From an uncultured Lentisphaerota bacterium (GTDB taxonomy: Bacteria > Verrucomicrobiota > Kiritimatiellia > RFP12 > UBA1067), in NCBI GenBank assembly GCA_946413265.1, contig CAMKJU010000001.1:1-51591 (forward strand): 51,591 bases of DNA, in the 5' to 3' direction. Under the pieces are notes generated by a model that was not told where the DNA came from, ran no database searches, and was given only the letters and a program-made list of their open reading frames with translations. Shown here in pieces: positions 1 to 10,251 of the stretch; position 1 is the stretch's first letter, and every line of letters starts with the position of its first letter. Position numbers and translations under genes: made by a program.

Positions 1-458
1 GAGATGTCTTTTTCACCATTCGAGAAACGCGCACGTCCATTTCTCTTGGACTGCGCCAATTCCTTGCGCATCTCGTCCATGCTCCCATCGCCGCCAAAGT
101 TGTTGTAAAGCGCAACGACAAGTTCAGAGATGAAGTTCCATTGTTCATCTTGCCCAAGGTCTTCAATGGACGCATACCAATGAATGTTAAACCAATGGTC
201 AATCTTGTCCATCACCACATTACCAATACACACATCATGCCAAATGTCCTCAACTACATACATAGGAACATCAACGCCTTGGGGATATTCCTTTGGGATA
301 TAGGTGTTAGGATCACCCTTATAGACGAGGAATTCCTTGGCGTTCTTCCTCAACCTATAAATGCGCTTCCTCCACGCACTCATGTGTTCAAGCATGTCCT
401 TGGCCATGAAGTGCGCGATGGTCTCCTTGGCATTCGTTTCTATTCTTCTTATTGTCAT
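1..458 (-). CDS. Hypothetical protein, 3' end outside the window
   Basis: Reading leftward from an ATG at 458, the frame stays open for 152 codons and runs off the left edge, so the C-terminus is missing. The protein starts MTIRRIETNAKETIAHF and is rich in Trp, Asp and Lys; I recognise no family. An AAGGA box lies about 8 bases before the ATG. A second in-frame ATG at 491 would add 11 residues; it comes from a 33-bp tandem duplication of the start region and has a weaker ribosome site. Base composition (about 38-45% GC) is well below the chromosome to the right, suggesting acquired DNA. Confident that it is coding, unsure of function. Confidence 0.6.
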   Translation of the reverse strand, partial: MTIRRIETNAKETIAHFMAKDMLEHMSAWRKRIYRLRKNAKEFLVYKGDPNTYIPKEYPQGVDVPMYVVEDIWHDVCIGNVVMDKIDHWFNIHWYASIEDLGQDEQWNFISELVVALYNNFGGDGSMDEMRKELAQSKRNGRARFSNGEKDI

Positions 459-518
459 TTTGTTTTTTCCTTCTTGTTTGTTTGTTGTCATTTTGTTTTT
501 CTTTCTTGTTTATTTGTT
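453..518 (-). repeat. 33-bp tandem duplication of a translation start region
   Basis: Positions 453-485 and 486-518 are near-identical 33-bp units, each holding a purine-rich ribosome site and an ATG followed by ACA. Because 33 is a multiple of three, both ATGs are in the same frame, giving two candidate starts for the leftward gene. The inner copy (AAGAAGGA) has the better ribosome site. Confidence 0.75.
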
Positions 519-582
519 GGCGAGTGGCGAGATTCAACCATGAACCTCATTTCGTTAATACCTTTTCTCGTCAACCAAGTTC

Positions 583-611
583 ATTATACGGCAATTGGTT
601 TCAAGCGTAAA
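583..611 (-). promoter_or_regulatory. Sigma-70 type promoter with upstream A-tract
   Basis: On the minus strand TTTACG (606-611), a 17-base spacer and TATAAT (583-588) precede the leftward gene starting at 458/491. An A-tract element of the form AAAAAAAGTTTGAAAAA sits upstream, its first base 54 bases before the -10 box, the same distance as in the prophage leftward promoter at 33575-33604. Confidence 0.5.
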
Positions 612-653
612 GTCGCTGGAAAAAATTTTTCAAACTTTTTTTCGTCCCTTGAA

Positions 654-824
654 TTAGGCGGCAAAAAGAACTCCTGTCGTCACTTCCCAATGCTCACGAC
701 CATATTCATCTATATAGTCGGGATGTTGCTCAATACGCCCATCTTGAGGGTTGAGTCCACACTCTATACGAGCGCGTCCAGCCTCTTCGCGCGCGCCCTT
801 ATTTAAGAGCCTTAACTTCATCAT
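654..824 (-). CDS. Small hypothetical protein (56 aa)
   Basis: ATG at 824 follows a good ribosome site (AAAAGGA, about 8 bases upstream). The product starts MMKLRLLNKGAREEAGRARI and ends in TTGVLFAA. Longer readings starting at 917 would need a start without a ribosome site. No known domain is recognised. It shares the low GC content and leftward orientation of the partial gene at 1-458 and may belong to the same acquired segment. A promoter for the next leftward gene lies just past its stop. Confidence 0.5.
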   Translation of the reverse strand: MMKLRLLNKGAREEAGRARIECGLNPQDGRIEQHPDYIDEYGREHWEVTTGVLFAA

Positions 825-954
825 GTTGTGTTTTCCTTTTCTTTCGTGTCGGACATTCTCGCGAGAAATCGCACCTCCCACCATGGAAGTCATGCGAACA
901 AGTGATTCGCTTCGCAAGCCAATCGCGAATCTGCTCCAAATCCACCAAGCCCCA

Positions 955-984
955 TAGACTTAAGCCCTAATGCTTTGGTATAAT
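955..984 (+). promoter_or_regulatory. Rightward promoter without an evident gene
   Basis: TAGACT (955-960), an 18-base spacer and a perfect TATAAT (979-984). Transcription would run toward the tRNA-Val gene in antisense. No ribosome site and believable gene follow, so it may be a remnant or drive a short RNA. Confidence 0.35.
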
Positions 985-1096
985 ATGGGGCATGAAGACA
1001 TTAGCCAATAGAGACTCGCAAGGGGGGCGTACTTTTGAGCGTACTATGGGTCTAAAAAAGACCAAAGGCTTGAAAGCACACCCCTACTATCAAAAA

Positions 1097-1123
1097 AGCA
1101 AAAACCTCGCTATTTGCGAGGCT
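1097..1123 (-). terminator. Intrinsic terminator of tRNA-Val
   Basis: Minus-strand hairpin with stem CCTCGC/GCGAGG, a short loop and then a T-rich tail (TTTTTGCTTTTTTG), about 20 bases past the tRNA 3' end. Confidence 0.75.
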
Positions 1124-1139
1124 TTGGGCGGTGGGGGAC

Positions 1140-1216
1140 TGGTGGGCTATAGTAGATTCGAACTACTGACCTCTTCCATGTCAAGGAAGCGCTCTAACCA
1201 ACTGAGCTAATAGCCC
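1140..1216 (-). tRNA. tRNA-Val(GAC)
   Basis: A full cloverleaf reads on the minus strand: acceptor GGGCTAT/ATAGCCC, a D-arm with AGTTGGTTA, anticodon stem CTTCC/GGAAG around loop TTGACAT (anticodon GAC, valine), T-arm AGTAG-TTCGAAT-CTACT, and an encoded CCA end at 1140-1142. It is followed by a terminator. The AT-rich DNA beyond its 3' end makes it a likely integration target. Confidence 0.93.
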
Positions 1217-1287
1217 GGAAAACGGCATGTAGTATATCAAATCCCTGCCGGGAGGTCAATTGGGAAATTTTGTTTTGTCAAATTGCA

Positions 1288-2034
1288 TCAGACGTCGTAG
1301 ATTTCCATGAGTCGGCTCAAGAGTGCGATGAGCGCCGTGTCCGTACGCAAAATGCGCGGTCCAAGTGACATCCGCGCAAAACCTTTCGCCTCCAAGCATT
1401 CAACCTCATCATCCGTCCATCCCCCTTCCGGCCCCACCGCCAACACCGGAACCGCGCCCACGGGATCGGCCGCGCTTGTCACGGCCGGTAGGGCGCGCGC
1501 CCCGCGCGCGCCGTATGGGTGCGCCACGATCCGCGTGGGCTGTCCCTCAAAATGCGTATCGAGCTTGCGCTCGACGAAGTGCTTGAAACTTTTGAAGGTC
1601 TCAATCGTCGGCACGGCGGTGGTTCCCGCCTGCTGCAAACCGTCAATCAAAAGCGGCCGGTAGATTTCCTCTTTCAGCAGCTGCGCGCCCCAGAATGACT
1701 TCTCCACTTTTTCCGCGCCCACGAGCACGATCCGGCGCACGCCGAGAGAAGCGAGTTGCGGCAGAAGGCGTTTCATCACGCGCGGACGCGGTGGCGCGAG
1801 GACGAGATCGATCCACGGCGCAAGTGCCGGCGTCTCGTGTACGCAACGTACGGTCACGGCGCCGCCTTCGATCCGCTCGATCACGGACGTACCGATCAGT
1901 CCGTCGACAACGCCGGTCTTAAGCGTCTGCCCCACCTCGCCGTGCAGCACGTTCAGCACATGCTCGGCGCGGACGTCCGAAAAGGTCGCCCGTCCGTCGC
2001 GGATTTCACCTTGTTCAAAAAGAATGCGATTCAT
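1288..2034 (-). CDS. rsmE: 16S rRNA (uracil-1498-N3)-methyltransferase RsmE
   Basis: 248 residues, the normal length for RsmE, which methylates N3 of U1498 in helix 44 of 16S rRNA using S-adenosylmethionine. The C-terminal SPOUT (trefoil-knot) signatures are clear: VGPEGGWTDDE at about 200-210 and LGPRILRTDTA at about 224-234. An N-terminal PUA-like part fits the family. The ATG at 2034 has only a weak ribosome site. It lies downstream of the groEL terminator and a large inverted repeat, so it is probably transcribed separately from the chaperone operon. Confidence 0.92.
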   Translation of the reverse strand: MNRILFEQGEIRDGRATFSDVRAEHVLNVLHGEVGQTLKTGVVDGLIGTSVIERIEGGAVTVRCVHETPALAPWIDLVLAPPRPRVMKRLLPQLASLGVRRIVLVGAEKVEKSFWGAQLLKEEIYRPLLIDGLQQAGTTAVPTIETFKSFKHFVERKLDTHFEGQPTRIVAHPYGARGARALPAVTSAADPVGAVPVLAVGPEGGWTDDEVECLEAKGFARMSLGPRILRTDTALIALLSRLMEIYDV

Positions 2035-2042
2035 TACACTCG

Positions 2043-2143
2043 TTGCTTTCGCTGTTTGGAGTTTTGGAGCCTTGGAGGATGGGAGAATTCGTAAAATATT
2101 CTCCTTAACTCCGAAACTCCCAATCTCCCAATAGCGAAAGCAA
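2043..2143. repeat. Large imperfect inverted repeat built from 8-bp units
   Basis: Outer arms TTGCTTTCGCT (2043-2053) and AGCGAAAGCAA (2133-2143) match perfectly. Inside, each arm consists of four 8-bp units of the pattern NNNNGGAG, head to tail, ending in GGAGAAT. The unit-to-unit differences are partly matched by the opposite arm, so RNA from either strand could form a long hairpin. It resembles a small repeat family or MITE-like element more than a terminator. Confidence 0.7.
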
Positions 2144-2173
2144 GAAAGATTTTGTATCTAGTTCTATAGTGAA

Positions 2174-2204
2174 ACGGGCACCCGGAGAGACTCCGAGTGC
2201 CCGT
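2174..2204 (-). terminator. Terminator after groEL
   Basis: Stem ACGGGCAC-N-CGGAG pairing with CTCCG-N-GTGCCCGT around a 3-base loop, starting 25 bases past the groEL stop codon. The T-tail is weak (TTTC). It separates the chaperone operon from rsmE. Confidence 0.75.
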
Positions 2205-2228
2205 CTCGTCTGGCATGTCAGGCGTGGA

Positions 2229-3860
<1,632 letters not shown>

Positions 3861-3886
3861 GATAGTATTCCTTTTTTAAGCCTTTT

Positions 3887-3940
3887 TCGGAAAGCCCGGA
3901 TATTCCGGAAAATCCAGATATTCCGGGGATGCCGGTTCCG
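3887..3940. repeat. Period-9 CCGGA repeat in the groES-groEL spacer
   Basis: Five consecutive 9-bp units beginning CCGGA or CCAGA (3896-3940), such as CCGGATATT and CCGGAAAAT, plus a partial unit to the left. The same 9-bp unit type fills the 3' end of dnaK at 4322-4384. Confidence 0.75.
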
Positions 3941-3946
3941 ATTTCT

Positions 3947-4231
3947 TTACTCCAACACGCCGAGGAGGTCATCCTCGCGGATGAGCTGGAGCTTCTTGTC
4001 GTCCAGCTTCACTTCCGTGCCGCCGTACTTCGGCAGCAGAACCTCGTCGCCGACCTTCACGTTGAACGGGATTTCCTTGTTTTCCTTGTCCACCTTCTTG
4101 CCGATGGCGAGCACCTTGCCCTTAATCGGCTTCTCCTTGGCTGCGTCGGGGATGATGATGCCGCCGACCGTCTGTTCCTTTTCTTCGACCGGTTCAACGA
4201 GAACGCGATCGCCGAGGGGTCTGATTTTCAT
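3947..4231 (-). CDS. groES: Co-chaperonin GroES (Hsp10)
   Basis: 94 residues, typical length. [20 protein letters not shown] at the N-terminus, a mobile loop with TVGGIIIPD, and [14 protein letters not shown] are standard GroES features. It forms the heptameric lid of the GroEL cavity. AAAGGA ribosome site before the ATG. It lies 45 bases after dnaK, a close grouping that suggests one chaperone transcript from the promoter upstream of dnaK. Confidence 0.97.
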   Translation of the reverse strand: MKIRPLGDRVLVEPVEEKEQTVGGIIIPDAAKEKPIKGKVLAIGKKVDKENKEIPFNVKVGDEVLLPKYGGTEVKLDDKKLQLIREDDLLGVLE

Positions 4232-4276
4232 TTTTTGTTTTCCTTTCGGGTTCTATTGTTTGCGATTGCAACCAAA

Positions 4277-6208
<1,932 letters not shown>

Positions 6209-6221
6209 AATGTTTTCTCCT

Positions 6222-6246
6222 TGCCCACTTTCTTTCCATGTGGGCA
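6222..6246 (-). promoter_or_regulatory. Hairpin in the dnaK leader
   Basis: TGCCCAC (6222-6228) and GTGGGCA (6240-6246) form a 7-bp stem around an 11-base loop immediately upstream of the dnaK ribosome site and near the predicted transcript start. It is not the CIRCE sequence. It may stabilise the leader or affect translation. Confidence 0.4.
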
Positions 6247-6255
6247 GCAGAGAAT

Positions 6256-6274
6256 AAGCAAAATGCGTGCCAAG
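6256..6274 (-). promoter_or_regulatory. Sigma-54 (RpoN) type -24/-12 promoter of dnaK
   Basis: On the minus strand TTGGCACGCATTTTGCTTA matches the sigma-54 consensus TGGCACG-N4-TTGC closely, with exactly 10 bases between the invariant GG (6270-6271) and GC (6258-6259). The start would fall near 6246, about 38 bases before the dnaK ATG. No good sigma-70 box pair is seen in the same spacer. Sigma-54 control of a dnaK-groES-groEL operon would be unusual; this call rests on sequence match alone. Confidence 0.6.
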
Positions 6275-6349
6275 CGGCCAAATAAAATGGCTACAGTTCA
6301 AAATTGGCGTGAAAGCTCCGCGAATTGGCAATTCTACGCTTTCAGCGGC

Positions 6350-6407
6350 GTGTCACACACTGTGCCCGTGTGTCACCGTGGCACATTCGCTGTGTCAGCT
6401 GGGACAG
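6350..6407. promoter_or_regulatory. Candidate enhancer (activator) sites upstream of dnaK
   Basis: A cluster of related dyads: TGTGTCAC-C-GTGGCACA (6369-6385, seven of eight pairs match), TGTC-AGCTGG-GACA within 6391-6407, and a partial copy at about 6350-6366. They lie roughly 80-145 bases upstream of the -24/-12 element, the usual place for bacterial enhancer-binding protein sites. Confidence 0.45.
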
Positions 6408-6416
6408 TGGCGCAAT

Positions 6417-7352
6417 TTATGACCAGATTTTCCGAATCATGGCGAGGCTCGCCTTCAATTCATCAAAGGTCACGGGCTCGTGCGGCTCGAACACGCGCAG
6501 GATGTCGCGCTGGGCGAGCGGCTTGAGCGCGGCGAAATCGACGTTGCCCCAGCCGGGTTGGCGGTGGTCGTCGTGGAAGTCCTTGACGTCGTTGAGGTGC
6601 ATGCCGCAGACGTGCTGCGCAAAGCGGTTGGCGATGTCCGTTTCCGGGTCGTCCCACTTGTAGCTGGCGCGTACGCGTGCGTGGCCCGTGTCGAACCAGA
6701 GGCGCACGGGCGCGCCCGCGAGGTCCTTCATCAGCGCTTCGGCTTCCTCCGCGTTCGGGAAGCCCTCAAGACTCGGCAGGTTCTCAAGCGCGAGCGTGAG
6801 ATGCGCCTTTTCGAGTTCGGGGATGACCGCGTCGAGTTCGCGGCGGAAGACATCGAGGAGTTTCTTCCCGCGCTTCTTGCGGCGCACATGCGCCTTGGCG
6901 AGATGTTTCACGTAGGCAGGACGCGTCACGTCGGGCTTGTTGTCTGTGCCTCTCGAGAAGCGGCGCAGGACAGACGAATCGAGATTCACGAAAAGGCCGT
7001 CCAGATCTGCGTAGCCAGCGTGCGTCACGACCACTTTCGCGCCGAGGTCGACGGCGCATTCGATCGTCTTCTTCAGGAGCAGGCGCGCGAGCGCGCGTTC
7101 CTCCTCGTCGTGGTGGGCGAGCTGGTGGAGCTCGGGGTGTCCGCTCGGCGCGCCGATGGGCACGGGACAGTAGGCATGCACGGAGTCGACGGGAATCTGG
7201 TCGAGCCGGCTCTTGAAGCCGGGCAGTTGCTCAGGCATCGTGCGGAAGCCGAGTTCGAGTGCGTCGAAGCCAAGCGCAATCGCCTCGTCGGCGATGGCTG
7301 CGCCGTCGTCGAGACGCGCGTTGTTCCAGTTTGTCGAAAGGGCAATGCGCAT
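6417..7352 (-). CDS. Sugar phosphate isomerase/epimerase family protein (TIM barrel)
   Basis: 311 residues with the layout of the xylose-isomerase-like TIM barrel family (AP_endonuc_2 fold): MRIALSTNWN at the first strand, VVVTHAGYAD, LALENLPS with the typical metal-ligand Glu, LWFDTGHA with a likely metal-ligand Asp, and MHLND with His and Asp near the C-terminus. Members isomerise or epimerise sugars or act in inositol-type catabolism; the substrate cannot be read from the sequence. It starts 4 bases after the lactonase-GH78 gene, so the two probably form an operon for processing rhamnose-containing or other plant glycans. Confidence 0.8.
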   Translation of the reverse strand: MRIALSTNWNNARLDDGAAIADEAIALGFDALELGFRTMPEQLPGFKSRLDQIPVDSVHAYCPVPIGAPSGHPELHQLAHHDEEERALARLLLKKTIECAVDLGAKVVVTHAGYADLDGLFVNLDSSVLRRFSRGTDNKPDVTRPAYVKHLAKAHVRRKKRGKKLLDVFRRELDAVIPELEKAHLTLALENLPSLEGFPNAEEAEALMKDLAGAPVRLWFDTGHARVRASYKWDDPETDIANRFAQHVCGMHLNDVKDFHDDHRQPGWGNVDFAALKPLAQRDILRVFEPHEPVTFDELKASLAMIRKIWS

Positions 7353-7356
7353 GGTG

Positions 7357-10131
7357 TCACTCGCGGACGATTTTCACACCTTCCGGCGCGTTGATCGTCG
7401 TCTCAATCGTGCCGTCAGCCTTTTTCTCCGCGCGCACGCGCACAGGGCCCATCGGCGTGGGGTACGCGCCTTCGGCCCAGGCGAGGTTGCCGAGGGACGG
7501 TTTTACGCGCACGGTTGTGCAGCCAGGTTCAAGCGGCTGGATGCCGAGGACGCGGTGGATGCACCACGCGGCGGGTCCCGACGACCATCCGTGGCAGAGC
7601 GAATGGCGGAAACCCTTGTAGCAGAAGTCGCCATAGTCGCCGTGGATGTCCTTCTTGCCCGCGACGGACAGTTCGTCAATGCGGAAGCAGTTGTTCGTCC
7701 AGGCGAGGTTGAAGTCCTCCCAGAAGCTCGTCGCGCCCACGTCGAGCATGCCGCCCCAGTAGTCGCGCACGGTGTCGAGCGCGCGCTGCTGTTCGCCTGC
7801 CGCGCTCATCGCCTCGATCATGTAGTAGCCGTAGAACGTGGAGACCCTGTCGTGTCCGTCGCGGCCCAGCTCCTGGTCGAACATCTCCCTGGGCGAGCGC
7901 AAGCCGGAGAGCGCGAGCAGCGCGGCGGAACTTTTCGCGCCACACGGCTCCGGACGCAGCTTCTCAAGCTTCGCCGCGAGCGAACGCGCCTTGCCGGAGA
8001 GGGTCGCGTCCCCGATCGCGTCGGCCATGAACGCCGTCTCACGCGCGCATACGAGAGCGAGGGCCTGCGTCCCGGCCTTCGCGGCCGCCTTGTTGTGCTG
8101 GGTGGGCCAGTCGAGGAAGGTACCCGCCGTCCACTCGCCGTTCTTCATACCCGTCAGCACGTGGTCGAATGTCGCGGAGATGTATGCCGCGTGTTTCTTC
8201 AGGTAGTTGACGTCGCCGGTGTGGCGGTACCATTCGGCGACGTTCCGGAGCCACCAGAGGGTGTACGTGGGCATTCCGTTCATCCACTTGTTCGGCGGGG
8301 TCGTGGCGGCCATGTAGTCGAGCGACGCGGGAAGGACGTCCGCCGCGCCGAACACGGCGAGGACGGACATCGTTTCGGGGTGCGTATCGCCCATCCACAC
8401 GAGGCGGTCGCGCTTGATGCCGTCCCAGAGATACGACTGGCAGCAGAGATGGACCGTCTGCACAGCGGTCTCGAACACGGCGTTGAGCCGCTCGTCCGAC
8501 GAACGGAACGACCCGAGGCGCTTCATCGGGCGCATGACCGACACGGCACGCACGTACTCGAGCTGAAGTCCGCCCTTCCCCGCGTTGTCGATCCGCGCGA
8601 ACCGGAATCCCGATTCTCCGACCTCGCGCTGGCCGAACCACGGGAGGTCGATCACGCTGTCGCGAATCGCGTGGTCGTTGCACGCCCCGCGCTCGCCGAG
8701 TTCGCTCATCGCCTCCGCCACCGACTCGCCGAACCGCACACGCGCGCGCGCCCCCCTGCCGCTCCTCGCGCCGCACCCGATCTGGAGCGAACCGTGGAGC
8801 TCGCGCCCGAAGTCCACGACAATCCACTCGCCCGGCTTCAGTACCGGACCCGACCCCGCGCCAAATGCACCCTCGGAGACCTGCCCGAAGCGCGGCCCGC
8901 ACAGCGTCTCCGTGCCGCGAAGCCCTTGCGACGATGCGACGATGCGCGTCGGCGGCATGACCGTGCGTACGCGCGGATCGACGGCACCGGAGGCGGCGAT
9001 TGGTACGGCCGTTCCGGAAACGGGGAGGAACGTCGTGCAGAAGACCGCGCCCATGTCCTTCACGGCTGCGAGGGGCGTGAGCGTGCAGGCGGCCTTGTCG
9101 TAGCGGTAGGTGCGGAGCGCGCCGTCCTTCTGGAAACCGACGGCGAACACCTTGCCGCCCGGCAGCACCTCGAAGTCCCACGGGAAGGAACCGTCGAGTT
9201 TGATGATGCCGCGCCGCGCGATCGTGCCCGTTTCGGCGTTGACGGAAAAGACGGCGAGGGATTCGTGTCCGCGGTTCGAGCAGTAGAGTTCGGAGGCGTC
9301 CTCGGAGAGCTTGATCGCGGCCGCCTTCGAGAATGCGGTGAAGTCCTCGGGCGTCAGCTTGAGTTGCTGGATCGGCGTGAAGTGTCCGTCCGCGTAGCGG
9401 TAGCTCGTCACGTAGTTCTCGAGTTCGAAGAGGAGGAAGGCGAAGTGTCCGTTCGGATGGAACGCGATGTGGCGCGGACCCGCACCGGCGGGCGTGGTGA
9501 TCACGTCACGCACGAACGCGCCGGTCGCCGCCGAGTAGATCTTCACGCGGTCCGTGCCGAGGTCGACGATGCAGATGTACTTGCCGTCGGGCGTCACGCG
9601 CGCGCAGTGGCAGTGCGGACGGTCCTGGCGCGGCTTGTTCGGTCCGGTGGGATCCTCCGAGACGATTCCTTTAAGCGTCTCCTTCTTGAACGTGCCATCC
9701 GCCTTGAGGTCCACCCAGCCCGCCGTGCCGCGTCCGTACTCGGCGAAGACGAGCTTCTTCTCGTCGGGCGAAAGCGAAAGATGGCAGGGCGCGGGATGTC
9801 CGGTGGCGAGCTTTTCGAGGAGCACGGGCGCGCAGCCGGACGGGTCGAGCGCGTACACGGCCACGCCGCCGTTCGGCCCTTTCGGCACGGAACGGTCCGC
9901 AAGGGACGTGTAGAGACGCGTCCGCGCGCGGTTGACTGCGATGTACGTGGCGTTCGCCACGGGCAGCGTGCCGCGTACGGCGATTGCGCCCGTTTCGGCG
10001 TCCACCTCCACGATCTTCAGCGCGTTCGGCTGGATGCCGCTGCTCGCGCCGATGTATCCGATCTGCTTCGCGCCGCCGAACGCGGCGAGCGCTCCCGCCG
10101 CAAGGGCGGACACAACTGTCATTTTTCTCAT
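7357..10131 (-). CDS. Secreted fusion of a lactonase-type beta-propeller and a GH78-like alpha-L-rhamnosidase domain
   Basis: 924 residues with an N-terminal signal peptide (MRKMTVVSALAAGALAAFGG). Residues about 22-365 resemble the 6-phosphogluconolactonase-type seven-bladed propeller (repeated HLSLSPDEKKL, HIAFHPNGHFAF blades). Residues about 385-924 resemble the GH78 rhamnosidase family, with a jelly-roll part, then the (alpha/alpha)6 barrel carrying WDGIKRDRLVWMGDTHPE at about 570-586, where the family's acid residues lie. GH78 enzymes cut terminal alpha-L-rhamnose; a propeller at the N-terminus is not an arrangement I know as common. No ribosome site; the -10 box TAGAAT ends 6 bases before the ATG, so the mRNA is probably leaderless. 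Alternative start: Met4. Confidence 0.85.
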   Translation of the reverse strand: MRKMTVVSALAAGALAAFGGAKQIGYIGASSGIQPNALKIVEVDAETGAIAVRGTLPVANATYIAVNRARTRLYTSLADRSVPKGPNGGVAVYALDPSGCAPVLLEKLATGHPAPCHLSLSPDEKKLVFAEYGRGTAGWVDLKADGTFKKETLKGIVSEDPTGPNKPRQDRPHCHCARVTPDGKYICIVDLGTDRVKIYSAATGAFVRDVITTPAGAGPRHIAFHPNGHFAFLLFELENYVTSYRYADGHFTPIQQLKLTPEDFTAFSKAAAIKLSEDASELYCSNRGHESLAVFSVNAETGTIARRGIIKLDGSFPWDFEVLPGGKVFAVGFQKDGALRTYRYDKAACTLTPLAAVKDMGAVFCTTFLPVSGTAVPIAASGAVDPRVRTVMPPTRIVASSQGLRGTETLCGPRFGQVSEGAFGAGSGPVLKPGEWIVVDFGRELHGSLQIGCGARSGRGARARVRFGESVAEAMSELGERGACNDHAIRDSVIDLPWFGQREVGESGFRFARIDNAGKGGLQLEYVRAVSVMRPMKRLGSFRSSDERLNAVFETAVQTVHLCCQSYLWDGIKRDRLVWMGDTHPETMSVLAVFGAADVLPASLDYMAATTPPNKWMNGMPTYTLWWLRNVAEWYRHTGDVNYLKKHAAYISATFDHVLTGMKNGEWTAGTFLDWPTQHNKAAAKAGTQALALVCARETAFMADAIGDATLSGKARSLAAKLEKLRPEPCGAKSSAALLALSGLRSPREMFDQELGRDGHDRVSTFYGYYMIEAMSAAGEQQRALDTVRDYWGGMLDVGATSFWEDFNLAWTNNCFRIDELSVAGKKDIHGDYGDFCYKGFRHSLCHGWSSGPAAWCIHRVLGIQPLEPGCTTVRVKPSLGNLAWAEGAYPTPMGPVRVRAEKKADGTIETTINAPEGVKIVRE

Positions 10132-10137
10132 GCGGAC

Positions 10138-10166
10138 ATTCTAGCACACCCGCCCCCGCCGCGCAA
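10138..10166 (-). promoter_or_regulatory. Promoter giving a leaderless lactonase-GH78 mRNA
   Basis: TTGCGC (10161-10166), 17-base spacer, TAGAAT (10138-10143), then only 6 bases to the ATG at 10131. The expected transcript start coincides with the start codon. Confidence 0.6.
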
Positions 10167-10237
10167 GCAGCGATTTTTCCAAACGCACAAACCTGACAAT
10201 CAATCCAATGTTGCGTGCATCGGCACTGAGATTTTGG

Positions 10238-10243
10238 TACACT
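10238..10243 (+). promoter_or_regulatory. -10 box of the metallophosphoesterase gene
   Basis: Extended -10 (TGGTACACT) ends 8 bases before the ATG at 10252. The -35 match is weak. There is no Shine-Dalgarno, again fitting a leaderless transcript. Confidence 0.45.
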
Positions 10244-10251
10244 CTTCGCCG

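Larger units (their letters stand above)
825..1139. other. Non-coding stretch beside tRNA-Val
   Basis: No convincing gene is seen. It holds a rightward promoter candidate (955-984), short direct repeats with GCGTAC near 1029-1046, a small hairpin of the form GGTCT-A5-AGACC, and the tRNA terminator. An open frame from 992 overlaps the tRNA gene in antisense and has no protein-like composition. Being AT-rich and directly at the tRNA 3' side, it may be the edge of an integrated element. Confidence 0.4.

Noticed and set aside
992..1210. 72-codon frame running through the tRNA-Val gene in antisense
   Set aside because: It follows a promoter-like sequence but has no ribosome site, and its second half is just the reverse of a tRNA.
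6209..6416. CIRCE (HrcA operator) upstream of dnaK
   Set aside because: Looked for TTAGCACTC-N9-GAGTGCTAA; the hairpin at 6222-6246 does not match.
7213..10251. Open frame continuous with the metallophosphoesterase but 1013 codons longer upstream
   Set aside because: The upstream part is antisense to the lactonase-GH78 and isomerase genes; the Tat signal begins at 10252.
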